Assembly (NCBI RefSeq): GCF_030272615.1
Contig: NC_081414.1
Span: 809,879,069 to 809,943,068, forward strand
Direction of reading: 5' to 3'
DNA from: Cryptomeria japonica
Taxonomy: Eukaryota; Streptophyta; Pinopsida; Cupressales; Cupressaceae
DNA: 64,000 nt
The position numbers and the translations under genes were made by a program. Under the pieces are notes generated by a model. It was not told the origin of the DNA. It searched no databases and saw only the letters and a program-made list of their open reading frames with translations. Shown here piece after piece: positions 1 through 11,676 of this stretch; positions within the stretch are counted from its first letter, which is position 1, and each line of letters opens with the position of its first letter.

Positions 1-1232
1 TTTGTGCATCAATGAGATTAAATTGTGGGTCTTGTTGTGTTTATTATCATGAAGATGATTCAAATGCATGTGGCTAGGACACATCTGCAGTGGATCAAAT
101 TGTCATGATAGATGATCTATTGAATCAAACATTTGACATTGATAGTTAGGTAAATAGGTTAATGTTGGGCCTTTAACATCAACACCTACTAGCCAAGGTG
201 GTCATCAAACTTTCACTCAGGTAATCTTGTCTATTTTTATTCATTAATGGTTTATAAAATAAAGTCAGTTAGATTTTGGCAATTGAATAACATTGTTTCA
301 TTTTTAGACGCTAACATCAGATGCACCTAATATTCTCTCCACAATGGAGCATGGTGTTCTCTAGCAGTAGCATCTTTGATGCTTTTGATAGTAGTATGAG
401 TCAGATTAGTAAATTTCTAATTTGATGCTTCCCACAGGGCTTTGCAACTTCAGAATGTGAGTGTGCCCCTGTTACAAATGAATTGTACTTTAATCGACAT
501 AGATGGTCTATGATGGCTTTTTTGTAAGACTATATGGTTTTATTACATATATTGTACTTTAATCGACATATAACAATATCCAAGTGGTGGTTGGCATGAG
601 CTTGAATATGGTAAGTTGTATGCATCTTGAAGTTGAATATGATATGTTGTATACATCTTGAAGTTGAAATTTGATTAGACTTTGTAAGTATTTGATGAAT
701 CATAAATGCCATTTCATTATTAATCTTGGGAGTGTGAGGTGTAGGAATAAATATCAATTACTTTGAAAGTCGTGGATGGTTGTCCTGATATGATAACCAC
801 CAAAAGGTTGTGCCTTATGAAGAAAAGCTGAACAGATAATAACTAATTGAGAATATCAATTCAAATCCATAATATAGAGGATGCTAATAACAAATCTTTG
901 TATATTTATTTTTTCTAATAATGAAATAGGTACAACTGTATTAAGATAAAATGAAGCTTTTCTCTCATATGAAGATGTCACATTGGCGAATTGGTCTTTA
1001 TTATAATACACAAGACAAAAGTAAAATCAAAATGCTCTTGTCAAATCCTTCCAGATTCTATGTTAACTTGTGACTCATTAGTGTATGCTGGGAGAAGGAA
1101 GAGTGTGTGGCATCAAGGTACAGTTTTGGACTTGAACCATATTGCATAAATCTCAAGGATTCAACTTGATTATCATTAAAGGTTTCTAATTGTTTACAAA
1201 ATATCCATTCATATCCCTTCATGGATGTCACA
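1..1232. other. Left flank without a recognisable gene
   Basis: No coding region, LTR or RNA gene could be supported here. A 20-base sequence starting ATTGTACTTTAATCG occurs twice (482-501 and 551-570), and a 31-bp unit beginning TTGAATAT is tandemly duplicated near 602-664. Short open frames in this stretch look like chance. Confidence 0.4.
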
Positions 1233-3814
1233 TGCATAGGGTATGACCCCGAGCGTTGGATCGAGTGGGGGTGGCAAAATAGGAGCATGCGTAGGGTAAT
1301 AATGCCTAACTAGACATGTTGGAGCTGATGGTTCATCATCGCGATGAGCAGAATGAGAAATCGGCCATGCGACAACATTCCATTGAGTGAGACTGACAAT
1401 TTTTTTGCCAACCGAAAAATTGCTGCCATAATAAAATCGTAGGGCAACTTGAAAAACCGAGATAGGCTTTTGTAAGGACCCCTCTCATGACCCTGTAGGT
1501 TGAAATAGATCATTCACAGGTGCCTCAAATTCTGAGTTAGGGCTTGTCAAAGTTTGACAATTTTGAGCACTTAGGGCGCTCAAGGGACGACGCTAATAGG
1601 GTATGACCCCGAGCATTTGATCGAGTGGGGGAGAAAAATAGGACCATGCATAGGGTAATAATTCCTAACTAGACATGTCTGAGCTGACGGTTCATCATTG
1701 CGATGAATAGAATGAGAAATCAGCCATGCGACAACATTCCATTGAGTGAGACTGATGATTTTTTTGCCAATCGAAAAATTGCTGCCCTAATAAAACCGTA
1801 GGGCAACTTGAAAAACCAAGATAGGCTTTTGTAGGGACCCCTCTCATGGCCTCGTGGGTTCAAATGGATTGTTCATAGGTGCCACAGATTTTGAGTTAGA
1901 GCCCATCAAATTTTGACAATTTTGAGCACTTAGGGTGCTCAAGGGATGACGTCGGTAGGGTATGACCCCGAGCATTGGATCGAGTTGGGGGGAAAAATAG
2001 GAGCATGCATAGGGTAATAATGCCTAAGTGGACATGTCAGAGCTAATGGCTCATCGTCGTGAAGAGAAGAACAAGAAATCGGCCACGCGACAACATTCCA
2101 TTGAATGAGATTGATGATTTTTTTGCCAACCGAAAAATTGCTGCCCTAATAAAACTGTAGGGCAATTTGAAAAACTGAGACAGGCTTTTGTAGGGACCCC
2201 TCTCATAGCTTTGTAGGTTCAAATGGATTGTTTTTAGGTGCCACAAATTCGAAGTTAGGGCCCATCAAAGTCTGACAATTTTGAGCACTTAGGGCGCTTA
2301 AGGGACAACGCTGGTAGGGTATGACCCCAAGCATTCGATTGAGTGGCGGGGAAAAATAGGGCTATGCATAGGGTAATAATGCCTAACTGGACATGTTGGA
2401 GCTGATGGTTCATCATCGCGATGAGAAAAATGAGAAATCAACCATGCGACAACATTCCATTGAGTGAGACTGACTTTTTTTCACCAACCGAAAAATTGCT
2501 GCCCTTATAACACCGTAGGGCAAATTGAAAAACCGAGATAGGATTTTTTAGGGACCCCTCTCATGGCCCCATAGGGTCAAATGGATCATTCACAGGTGCC
2601 ACGGATTCCAAGTTAGGGCTCGTCAAAGTTTGACAATTTTGAGCACTTAGGGTGCTCAAGGGATGATGCTGATAGGGTATGACCCCGAGCATCAAATCGA
2701 GTTGGGGGGAAAAATAGGAGCATTCATAGGGTAATAATTCCTAACCGCACATGTCAGAGCTGATGGTTCATCATTGCGATGAGCAGAATGAGAAATCGAC
2801 CATGCAACAACATTCCATTGAGTGAGATTGAAGATTTTTTTGCCAACCGAAAAATTGCTGCCCTAATAAAACCGTAGGGAAAATTGAAAAATTGAGATAG
2901 GCTTTTGTAGGGACCCCTCTCATGGCCCCATAGGTTCAAACATATTGTTCACAGGCACCACAGATTCTGAGTTAGGGCCAATCAAAGTTTGACAATTTTG
3001 AGCACTTAGGGCGCTCAACGGATGACGTTGGTAGGGTATGACCTCGAACGTTTGATCGAGTGGGGGAGAAAAATAGGACCATGCATAGGGTAGTAATGCC
3101 TAACTGGACATTTCAGAGTTGATGGTTTGTCATCACAATGAGAAAAATGAGAAATCGACCACGTGACAACATTCCATTGAGTGAGACTGATGAATTTTTT
3201 GCTAATCAAAAAATTGCTGCCCTAATAAAACCGTAGGGTAACTTGAAAAATCGAGATAGGATTTTGTAGGGACCCCTCTCATGGCCTAGTAGGTTCAAAT
3301 GGATCATTTGCAAGTGCTATAGGTTCTGAGTTAGGGCCCGTCAAAGTTTGACAATTTTGAGCACTCAGGGTGCTCAAGGGATGACGCAGGTAGGGTATGA
3401 CACCGAGCGTTCGATCAAGTGAGGAGGGAAAAATAGGATCATGCATAGGGTAATAATGCCTAACTAGACATGTTAGAGCTGACAGTTCGTCATCACGACG
3501 AGCAGAATGAGAAATCGTCCACACGACAACATTCCATTGAGTGAGACTGACGATTTTTTTGCCAACCGAAAAAATGATGCCCTAATAAAACCGTAGGGAA
3601 ACTTGAAAAACTGAGTTAGGATTTTGTAGGAACCCCTCTCATGACCCTGTAGGTTCAAACAGATCATTCGTAGGTGCCACACATTCTGAGTTAGGCCCCA
3701 TCAAAGTTTGACAATTTTGAGCACTTAGGGCACTCAAGGGACGACGCCGGTAGGGTATGACCCTGAGCATTGGATTGAATGGGGGAGCAAAATAGGAGCA
3801 TGCATAGGGTAATA
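1233..3814. repeat. Tandem satellite array, unit about 359 bp, seven full units plus a partial one
   Basis: The phrase GGGTATGACC recurs at 1239, 1599, 1958, 2317, 2675, 3034, 3393 and 3753, so the period is 358-360 bp. The units also share GACAACATTCCATTGAGTGA, a stretch CCGTAGGGCAA and a GAGCACTTAGGG block in the same order. Copies differ mostly by scattered base substitutions. The array ends abruptly at about 3814, where it meets a different AT-rich repeat. Minus-strand frames of 60-80 codons recur at the same place in each unit because the units are alike; no function is claimed for them. The satellite family is not one I recognise. Confidence 0.93.
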
Positions 3815-4045
3815 ATGAATTGTATCGAGTATTTTTCATTAAATGAATTGTATTGTATTATATTATTCATTAAATAAATTTTATTGTTCATTGAATGAAT
3901 TGTATTGTATTGTTGATTAAATGAATTGTATTGTTCATTAAATGAAATGTATTGTATTGTTCATTAAATGAATTATATTGTTCATTATAAAAACAACACT
4001 TACGATGAAATGAAATGAATTGTATTGTTCATTAAATAGCCATTA
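3815..4045. repeat. AT-rich minisatellite
   Basis: Imperfect tandem copies of a roughly 20-bp unit (ATGAATTGTATTGTTCATTAA and variants) directly follow the satellite array. Confidence 0.8.
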
Positions 4046-4305
4046 TTAACCATTGTTAATTATTGGAATGAAGATTAAAGATTTCCATGATAACACCACA
4101 CACAAATGAGCAACAATTTATATGATCGAATATCAACTTCTGTATATATAAAAATGTCAAATGATTACAAATGTATGTCCATACACAAATATGACATAAA
4201 CGCCAACTGAAACAAAATGTATGTCTAAATACATGAATGTATGTCCATATACAAAATATACATTCCAACTAGACATGTAAGCATCCCAAAACTATCTATA
4301 ACATC

Positions 4306-6230
4306 CTAAGCTGCTGATGGATCATCAAAATCGATCCTCTTCGCCGCACTGCTCGGCTTTGAAGGGTCCTGTACAAGAAAAACAAACCACGATTAATATT
4401 AGTTATATTATATAATTCACATTCGAAAAGTTAACATAAAAATGAACTATAATTGAACTATTCATGTTTGCCTCATCTGCACATTTTCTCTTCAGCTTTG
4501 CAGGACTCTTGATGTATGTCTTTGGTAGAGGAGGTATGTTTTGAATATTTTCATACACAACCTACATATGTTCAAAAACATGACATTGATACAAGTTAGC
4601 ATATAATTGTCACTGATAATAACAAATTATATCTACTCATCAAAAAATAAAGTAAACACACATCTACTCGAGGCATCTCTTCTTCTTCTTCTTCAGGTAT
4701 ACTAGGTGTAGTCATCAAGGATGTGAAGCCCATAATTCTTTGTATATATACACAACAAGTATATGAAACTATCAATTTATGTCTAGACATGTATAATCAC
4801 TATAAGCTATTTAAACTATTCATTCAATCACATTTGCATTCAATTACCTTTCCCTTGTCTCCAATTGCACTACCAGATCCTAAATCACACTGCCCTACAC
4901 TCATGCTACTTGTGCCCTACAAGAGTAAAATAAGATATACATGCAAGTTACTACATAATCTAATTAATACAAATATAAATGATGAGCATGTATGTACAAT
5001 AAAATACAAATGACTAGGTGCAATAATATATGAACTGTCAAGCTATCAAGGCCAAATGAAATGGTTGATAAGATGCCCTCCTGAATCTATCTCAACTCAT
5101 CCTCGATCATGAACTATTAACTAGAACATGTAAATAAAAATTAGCACTTAATATTATCTAATTTATAAATATTTAATTAAAATATAACATGAACTATGAA
5201 AATACAAATCTTACCACTACATCATCAATGTATGATGACGGTGCCTCCTCGCCTCTAGCATGTGAGGACTCCCTAGGGTATCCTCTAGTCTGTGTAATAA
5301 CATCTAGTGCATCATGCATCTCATGCACCTCATAATCTGAACTGTCCATAGGAGGATCAATGGGCTGTCCAACTGGACCCAAGCATACATGCCCACACAT
5401 GACACAACTATGGAGCATGCATATGTGTGGAGCCAAGGATGATGTGTCAATGCCACCAGATGCATCGCTACCATCAAGAGTAGGTTTAGCTACTGACGCA
5501 GCCTAAGAAACCAAAAGGCTACTCAAAGAGTGAATAGCCAATATGGTCTATGAAGCCGCCTCACAAATGATATCAGGATGTTGCACTACAGGTGGGGGAT
5601 CAACAGGAGGAGGGGGGACATAGGGCCCTAGACTACTCTGACTACCTTAGGTCTATTTTGGGGCATACCTAAACCTACACCCTGGAAAGGTTGGATGTCA
5701 AAGTAGTTCACATGTTTGTATAAAACAAACTCAGCATACAATTTTTTTATGAAATAGAAGGGGATATCAAGATTGTTGTTGGCTGGTTTGTCGAAAACCA
5801 TCCACCAACAATCCCAAAAGTTTTTCACAATCCCATCATTTGTGCACCATTTGATAGAAAGTTTTATTTTTTTAGGATTTACGGGCTGAACAATGCGGGG
5901 ATTGACGAACAATGAGGCGATTTCGGCTTTGGATATCTCAAGATCCTTGATATCCTTATACAACAAGCCATCTGCATATTTTTCCTTCATAGAATCTCAC
6001 CACAAAAGGGCAGCATCATGCTCCTCAGTCATGGTTTCCATACTTTTTATGATCGATGTGAGAGTATCAAACAATGGGTGTAGACAAGGGATCCTACAAT
6101 ATACTTCTGCAATCCCCCCCAATTCATTTGAATTTTGTGCAATCAAATCTTGAATTGAGGGGGGGTTTGGCAAATGAGGGTTTGGTTGTTACAGTTGTGG
6201 TTGGTCATTGTTTTCATTGTTATCCCCCAT
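4306..6230 (-). pseudogene. Uncharacterised multi-exon gene, decayed (copy 1, the most complete)
   Basis: The function is unknown and no family was recognised. The start ATG is at 6228-6230, giving MGDNNEN. The first coding exon runs to about 5215 and ends with a donor GTAAGA. Further exons fit at 4848-4916, about 4668-4737, 4472-4561 (donor GC) and 4306-4368, the last ending in DDPSAA and a TAG stop. Acceptors read TTGTAG, TATGTAG and TGTACAG. The predicted protein is about 435 residues, with a polar N-terminus, a tryptophan-rich middle (near 5800) and a proline-rich segment near 5600. In-frame stops (TAA near 6195, TGA near 5992, TAGs near 5500-5560) each differ by one C-to-T change from Gln or Arg codons; another copy (10686-11018) has CGA where this one has TGA. 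A one-base frameshift lies near 5640, and exon 3 needs one extra base removed. It could be a host gene fragment or an accessory gene of a transposon. Confidence 0.55.
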
Positions 6231-6293
6231 TTTTAACCTAATTGAATGTAAACAATTAAATTTAGTTAACAAATTTAAACAATTAGGTATTTG

Positions 6294-7172
6294 GTTCACT
6301 GAACTTGGACATATATGGGAAACGTGTTACAAAGATCGAGGAACAAGTAACCATTATCACATTGGAAATTGCACTTAAAGATTGTGTATTATTTTGAGGT
6401 CATCTAACCAATGAAATATTTTGCATGGTTTTTCATTCGAGAAATCATGTTTGTAAGATCGAAGCATGGACCAGATCATCGACATAAGAGATCTATTTAT
6501 ATAGCATGAATTCAGGATTATATATATGTCCAAGTATATATGTGCATGTGTGTGTGAAGCAAGACATATACAAAAATGAAAATCATGAGATATCACAGAG
6601 TGTTATGACTGTTACAGTTCACAGAGAAACATAGAGGTCACTGAGAAGGATTTTAGAGAACAATCAAGGAACATAGTAAACAGAAGGGTTTATTGAGTTA
6701 ATATATGGATTACCGAGGTATGCTATAAGCAAGGTATTATCATTTTGAGCACACAGAATCTGCTATAACATTTCAGATGTAAAGTTGCAGATAATTTGTA
6801 AAGATTTGATTGTAATATTTTGAGTTGTAAGAGAAACCTTTAACAGGGTAAAAGACTCTAACCAAGTCTATAAATTGTAAAGCCTCTAACTAGGTGCAAT
6901 ATTTTAGTTTAAGTGTTGTAAAATCCTTTAGCAAGGTAGATCTAATAGATCTTGATACTCCTAACGGGGAAAGCTATCAAAAATAGCTAAACATGTAGCT
7001 CTAACCGAGCAACCTTTATTATTGCAGTATTGAAGTTGTGGGTGTCATCCCCACCATAGTTTTTCTCTCTAACCAAGAGTTTTTGCGTAACCAAAATATA
7101 TGTGTTATGGACTGAATCATGTATGATTGTTATTTATTTGTTTTAGCATTATATTATGTTACTACACTATTC
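6294..7172 (+). mobile_element. LTR fragment of element N (copy A)
   Basis: This is the reverse complement of most of the complete LTR at 33238-34447. It is truncated at both ends: it begins at TTCACTGAAC and stops at CTATTCAAT. It lies directly against intron sequence of the uncharacterised gene on the left and against the second duplication unit on the right. The shared text includes the AAGAGATCTATTTATA promoter-like region near 6485. Confidence 0.85.
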
Positions 7173-7177
7173 AATAC

Positions 7178-7511
7178 GGGGATTGACAAACAATGAGGCG
7201 ATTTTGGCTTTGGATATCTCAAGATCCTTGATATCCTTATACGACAAGCCATCTGCATATTTTTCCTTCATATAATCTCACCACAAAAGGGTGGCATCAT
7301 GCTCCTCAGTCATGGTTTCCATACTTTTTATGATCGATGTGAGAGGATCAAACAATGGGTGTAGACAAGGGATCCTACAATATACTTCTGCAATCCCCCT
7401 CAATTCATTCAAATTTTGTGCAATCAAATCCTGAATTGAGGGGGGGTTTGGCAAATGAGGGTTTGGTTGTTGCACTTGTGGTTGGTCAGTGTTTTCATTG
7501 TTATCCCCCAT
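7178..7511 (-). pseudogene. Uncharacterised gene, truncated copy 2
   Basis: This copy of the 5' coding part of the gene at 4306-6230 starts with ATG at 7509-7511 (MGDNNEN). It breaks off after about 110 codons at the duplication junction near 7178. It has one TGA after ALLW, at the codon that is CGA in the copy at 10686-11018. It cannot encode a complete product. Confidence 0.7.
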
Positions 7512-7572
7512 ATTTAACCTAATTGAATGTAAACAATTAAATTTAGTTAACAAATTTAAACAATTAGGTATT

Positions 7573-8528
7573 TGATTCATTGAACTTGGAAATATATGGG
7601 AAACGTGTTACAAAGATCAAGGAACAAGTAACCGTTATCACATTGGAAATTGCACTTAAAGATTGTGTATGATTTTGAGGTCACCTAACCAATGAAATAT
7701 TTTGTATAGTTATTCATTCGAGAAATCATGTTTGTAAGATCCAAGCATGGACCAGATCACCGACATAAGAGATCTATTTATACAGCATGAATTCAGGATT
7801 ATATATATGTGCAAGTATATATGTGCATGTGTGTGTGAAGCAAAACATACAAAAATGAAAATCATGAGACATCACAGAGTGTTATGACTGTTACAGTTGA
7901 CAAAGAAACATAGAGGTCACTGAGAAGGATTTCAGAGAACAATCAAGGAACATAGTAAATAGAAGGGTTTATCGAGTTAATATATGGATTACCGAGGTAT
8001 GCTATAAGAAAGGTATTATCATTTTGAGCACATAAAATCTACTATAACATTTCAGAAGTAAAGTTGCAGATAATTTGTAAAGATTTGATAGTAATATTTT
8101 GAGTTGTAAGAGAAACCTTTAATAGGGTAAAAGACTCTAACCAAGTCTATAAATTGTAAAGCCTCTAACCAGGTGCAACATTTTAGCAAGGTAGATCTAA
8201 TAGATCTTGATACTCCTAACGGGGTAAGCTATCATAAATAGCTAAACATGTAGCTCTAACCAAGCAACCTTTATTATTGCAGTACTGAAGTTGTGGGTGT
8301 CATCTCCACCGCAGTTTTTCTCTCTAACCAAGAGTTTTTGCGTAACCAAAATATATGTGTTATGGAGTGAATCATGTATGATTGTTATTTATTTGTTTTA
8401 GCATTATATTATGTTACTACACTATTCAATTTATGCTTAACAGTAAAGTTATTGTTGAAGAAAAGTTTTTAAGTACTGATTCACTCCTCCCCTCTCAGTA
8501 CATTAGCTTTCCATATTGGCCCTAATAG
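7573..8528 (+). mobile_element. LTR fragment of element N (copy B), with the true LTR 3' end
   Basis: Apart from the missing 5' end, this matches the LTR at 33238-34447 in reverse complement. It ends GGCCCTAATA, where the other copy has GGGCCTAACA. The next bases are GTTAAC and then the inverted first 23 bp of the Copia B LTR, so this is the far (3') LTR of the N copy that entered Copia B. Confidence 0.85.
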
Positions 8529-8561
8529 TTAACATCAATGACAACAGTGCCAACAGGATGA
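8529..8561 (-). mobile_element. Displaced left end of Copia B with its target-site duplication, inverted
   Basis: On the minus strand, 8556 to 8534 reads as the start of the Copia B LTR (TGTTGGCACTGTTGTCATTG). It matches the 3' LTR start at 48316 at about 19 of 23 positions. Beyond it lies CATCC (plus-strand GGATG, 8557-8561), the same five bases that follow the Copia B 3' LTR at 50435-50439. 8529-8534 (GTTAAC) corresponds to 34448-34453 (GTAAAC), the probable duplication made by element N. Confidence 0.8.
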
Positions 8562-8955
8562 TGAGAAATTGAGTAGTTATATAAAGATCCAGAAGAAAAG
8601 ACAAGAAAATTTAGGGGCAACAGATGAAGACAAATAAATCTATGATGGAGAGATTAGGAAGGAATACATGGAAGAGAGGACAATAGGAAGTAAAGTGGTG
8701 TTTGTTGGAGTAGCAGTGGTTGAAAAGAATGCAAGCAAAGAGATGCAAGGTGAAGACAATGAAGCGAAGGATTTGGCAAGAGGAGTCATCAATAATAAAA
8801 TGAATGAAGATTTGTGGATAATAGAGAAAGAGTGGAAAGACAAGATTAAAAATATGAAGATAGATGGAGCATTGAAAGATGCAAAGAGGATGAGTGTAAT
8901 TAATAATGACAAAGTTGTTGCAACTAAGGTGAAATGTGGAGTAATGTATGCTTCA
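8562..8955 (+). other. Fragment of element E internal region, lysine/glutamate-rich frame
   Basis: An open frame from about 8668 encodes a charged segment starting MEERTIGSKVVF. It lies just beyond the displaced Copia B target duplication, so before the inversion it was the direct continuation of the minus-strand frames at 50440-52904, which have a similar charged, valine-rich composition. No domain was recognised. It stops where an inverted fragment of the MGDNNEN gene begins near 8956. Confidence 0.5.
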
Positions 8956-9215
8956 GGGGTTTGGCAAATGAGGGTTTGGTTGTTGCAGTTGTGGTTGGTC
9001 AGTGTTTTCATTGTTATCCCCCATTTTTAACCTAATTGAATGTAAACAATTAAATTTAGTTAAAAAATTTAAACAATTAGGTATTTGATTTTAAAAAACC
9101 TAGTTTTCATGAAAAAACCATATTTTCAATGAAAAAAACCATATTTTCAATGAAAAATAAAATAAACATTAACAAAAAATACAAAAAATGAATGAAAATG
9201 ATTAAAAACGATAAA
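8956..9215 (-). pseudogene. Uncharacterised gene, fragment copy 3 (start codon region and 5'-UTR intron)
   Basis: This holds the MGDNNEN start (ATG at 9022-9024), about 20 codons, and the upstream intron-like sequence. It is an inverted copy of 10509-10755. The match ends almost exactly where the other copy has its GTAAGAAT splice donor. Confidence 0.7.
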
Positions 9216-9394
9216 ATTCTGAAGATTTGCATACTGTACTCATACTCTACTGGATACTATATTCCACCTTTCAGACTTATGCCTTAACGATAATACAACT
9301 TTCTAGTAAATCAAAACTATGCATACTGGATATGATTTCTTAAATGAGTTACTATCAATGAGAACTCCTAAGTGATTATCATGCATCAATATTC

Positions 9395-9615
9395 ATTGGA
9401 ATAGTGTCTCTTGCCAACATGTCCTTTAAAGTTTGTTTCATCCATAATACCTGAGTACAACAAGTAGAAGCAACAATATATTCAGCTTCAATAGTAGATA
9501 GAGCTATTGAATCCTATTTCTTACTTGACCAAGCAACCAACTGGGGTCCAAGTAAAAATGCACCCTTGCTTGTACTTTTCTTGTCATCCACACAACTAGC
9601 CCAATCTACATCAAG
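9395..9615 (-). pseudogene. Copia RNase H remnant
   Basis: The minus-strand translation has the Copia RNase H phrases DDKKSTSKGAFLLG, SIALSTIEAEYIVAST and QVLWMKQ in order, with one stop. It covers about 70 codons only. No RT, integrase or LTR lies beside it, so it is an isolated fragment. Confidence 0.85.
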
Positions 9616-9761
9616 GGTTAGTGCAGGATCAAGGGGGGCCAAAAAGTGGCGATGTGAAAAAAATAGCCTTCCTCACTCGCCTAAAAACGCGAAAATCTGA
9701 GGTGAGTTTTTGCTTGGCCTAGGTGTTAGTACACCTTGGCATGGTAATTACCGATGCAAAT

Positions 9762-10380
9762 CGGATATCTGATTTTTATTTGTAATTTTAATTTTAAAAA
9801 TATATTATATGTTACATATTACATTATATATATTATATAATATGTATTATATAATATAATATTATATTATATTATATTATATTATAATATAATAATATAT
9901 TATATAATATTATATTATATTATATTATATATTATATTATATTATATTATATAATATTATATTATATATTATATAATATTATATTATATATTATATAATA
10001 TAATATAATATAATATTATATTGTATAATGTATAATATAATACAATATTGTATAATATTATTATTATATAATATAATACAATATTGTATTATATAATATT
10101 ATATATTATATATTATATAATACAATATTGTATTATATTATATATTATAATATAATACAATATTGTATTATATTATATTATATAATATAATATTATATTA
10201 TATATAATATAATATAATATTATATTATATTATATTATATTATATTATATATTATATAATATAATACAATATGTATTATATAATATAATAATATATTATA
10301 TAATATATTATTATATTATATATGTTATTTAAAAATAATTTAAGTATAGAAATCAGATATCCGATTTTCTGAGACATATA
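9762..10380. repeat. AT-rich palindromic block flanked by an inverted 18-mer
   Basis: AAATCGGATATCTGATTT near 9762 and its exact reverse complement near 10362 flank about 550 bp of nearly pure A/T, built from TAATATTATA-type repeats. The whole block could fold into a long hairpin. Confidence 0.8.
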
Positions 10381-11018
10381 TTTCGACAGTGACAGTCCCG
10401 TGAGTCATTTTTAACTAACGGGTCATGCGAATTCGTCAAAATGTGATATCCGCTCCATCCGATATTTGGTATTTTGACAAAAAATTGCAAAAAAATAGAT
10501 TTAGAGGTAAGAATTTCATCATTTTGAATCATTTTCATTCATTTTTTGTATTTTTTGTTAATGTTTATTTTATTTTTCATTGAAAATATGGTTTTTTTCA
10601 TGAAAACTAGGCTTTTTAAAATCAAATACCTAATTGTTTAAATTTGTTAACTGAATTTAATTGTTTACATTCAATTAGGTTAAAAATGGGGGATAACAAT
10701 GAAAACATTGACCAACCACAACGACAACAACCAAACCCTCATTTGCCAAACCCCCCCTCAATTCAAGATTTGATTGCACGAAATTTGAATGAAAAGAGGG
10801 GGATTGCAGAAGTATATTGTAGGATCCCTTGTCTACACCCATTGTTTGATCCTCTCACGTCGATCATAAAAAGTATGGAAACCATGACTAAGGAGCACGA
10901 AGCCGCCCTTTTGTGGCGAGATTCTATGAAGGAAAAATATATAGATGGCTTGTCGTATAAGGATATCAAGGATCTTGAGATATCCAAAGCCGAAATCGCC
11001 TTATTGTTTGTCAATCCC
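10380..11018 (+). pseudogene. Uncharacterised gene, copy 4 (5' exon, intron, truncated coding exon)
   Basis: A 5' exon appears to end at 10508 (TTTAGAG followed by GTAAGAAT). The intron ends CATTCAATTAG near 10679, and the coding exon starts with ATG at 10686-10688. About 110 codons match copy 1 without a stop; CGA is kept where copies 1 and 2 have TGA. The gene breaks at about 11018 into an LTR fragment of element N, so the remaining frame is artificial. This is the least decayed version of the N-terminal part. Confidence 0.6.
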
Positions 11019-11223
11019 TATATTTTGGTTACACAAAAACTCTTGGTTAGAGAGAAAAAATGCGGTGGGGATGACACCCACAACTTCAGTACTGCAATAA
11101 TAAAGGTTGCTTGATTAGAGCTACATGTTTAGCTATTTCTGAAAGCTTACCCCGTTAGGAGTATCAAGATCTATTAGATCTACCTTGCAAAAGGATTTTA
11201 CAGCACTTAAACTACAATGTTGC
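11019..11223 (-). mobile_element. LTR fragment of element N (copy C)
   Basis: About 205 bp match 33413-33612 in the same orientation (TATTTTGGTTACA ... GGATTTTACA). It is truncated on both sides, by the gene copy on the left and by Gypsy leader sequence at 11224 on the right. Confidence 0.85.
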
Positions 11224-11676
11224 ACTGAATCAATAAACCCAAAATTTGAAATTGGTGAATGCAGACACAGTTACCCTCGACACAGACATGGTTTTTTGAT
11301 GCAGACGCGGTTCTGTTCTGCATAGATGTGGCTCGAAAACACAGATGCGAATAATGAACCCAGACACGGCTTAAAACACCGCAGACGCGACTTTATAACA
11401 TAAACGCGATTTCCGAAACCTGCAAAATAAAATATTGCTGATAACACAGACGCGATTCCCGATCTTGTAGATGCAATTAAGGAACCCAGACGTGATCCGA
11501 AAGTTCATAGACGCAGGAAAAAGCCAAAAATGCAATCCGAAAGTATGTAGACGCGAAAATATCAAAATGCTGCTGAAAATGTCAGATCTATAACTTCAAA
11601 AACACAAAATCTGCAACAAGGATGTTAAATGCAAAAAAAAAAATAAGGGACAACGGTCCCACTGGGTGTGCCAAAA
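11224..11676 (-). mobile_element. Extra copy of the Gypsy primer site and 5' leader, outside the 3' LTR
   Basis: 453 bp match 26657-27109 closely, including the primer-binding region and the CAGACGCG repeats. A simple insertion has no leader outside its 3' LTR, so this is a truncated second unit sharing that LTR, as produced by unequal recombination between tandem elements. Confidence 0.85.

Larger units (their letters stand above)
5891..8417. repeat. Tandem duplication of about 1.28 kb (gene fragment plus LTR fragment)
   Basis: Unit 1 (5891-7172) and unit 2 (7173 to about 8417) run in parallel. Each begins with the inverted end of the MGDNNEN gene fragment and continues through a truncated LTR of element N. 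Both breakpoints share the four bases CAAT, present in the gene at 5891 and in the LTR near 8413. This fits duplication through microhomology. Confidence 0.85.
8956..10755. repeat. Inverted repeat, arms of about 250 bp around a 1.3-kb core
   Basis: Arm 8956-9215 and arm 10509-10755 are reverse complements, including ATTTTTTGTATTTTTTGTTA-type text and the MGDNNEN start codon. The core holds a Copia RNase H remnant and an AT-rich palindromic block. It could be a fold-back element or the product of inverted duplication. Confidence 0.75.

Noticed and set aside
4723-5013. 96-codon plus-strand frame
   Set aside because: It lies over introns and exons of the minus-strand gene and has no domain or codon pattern of its own.
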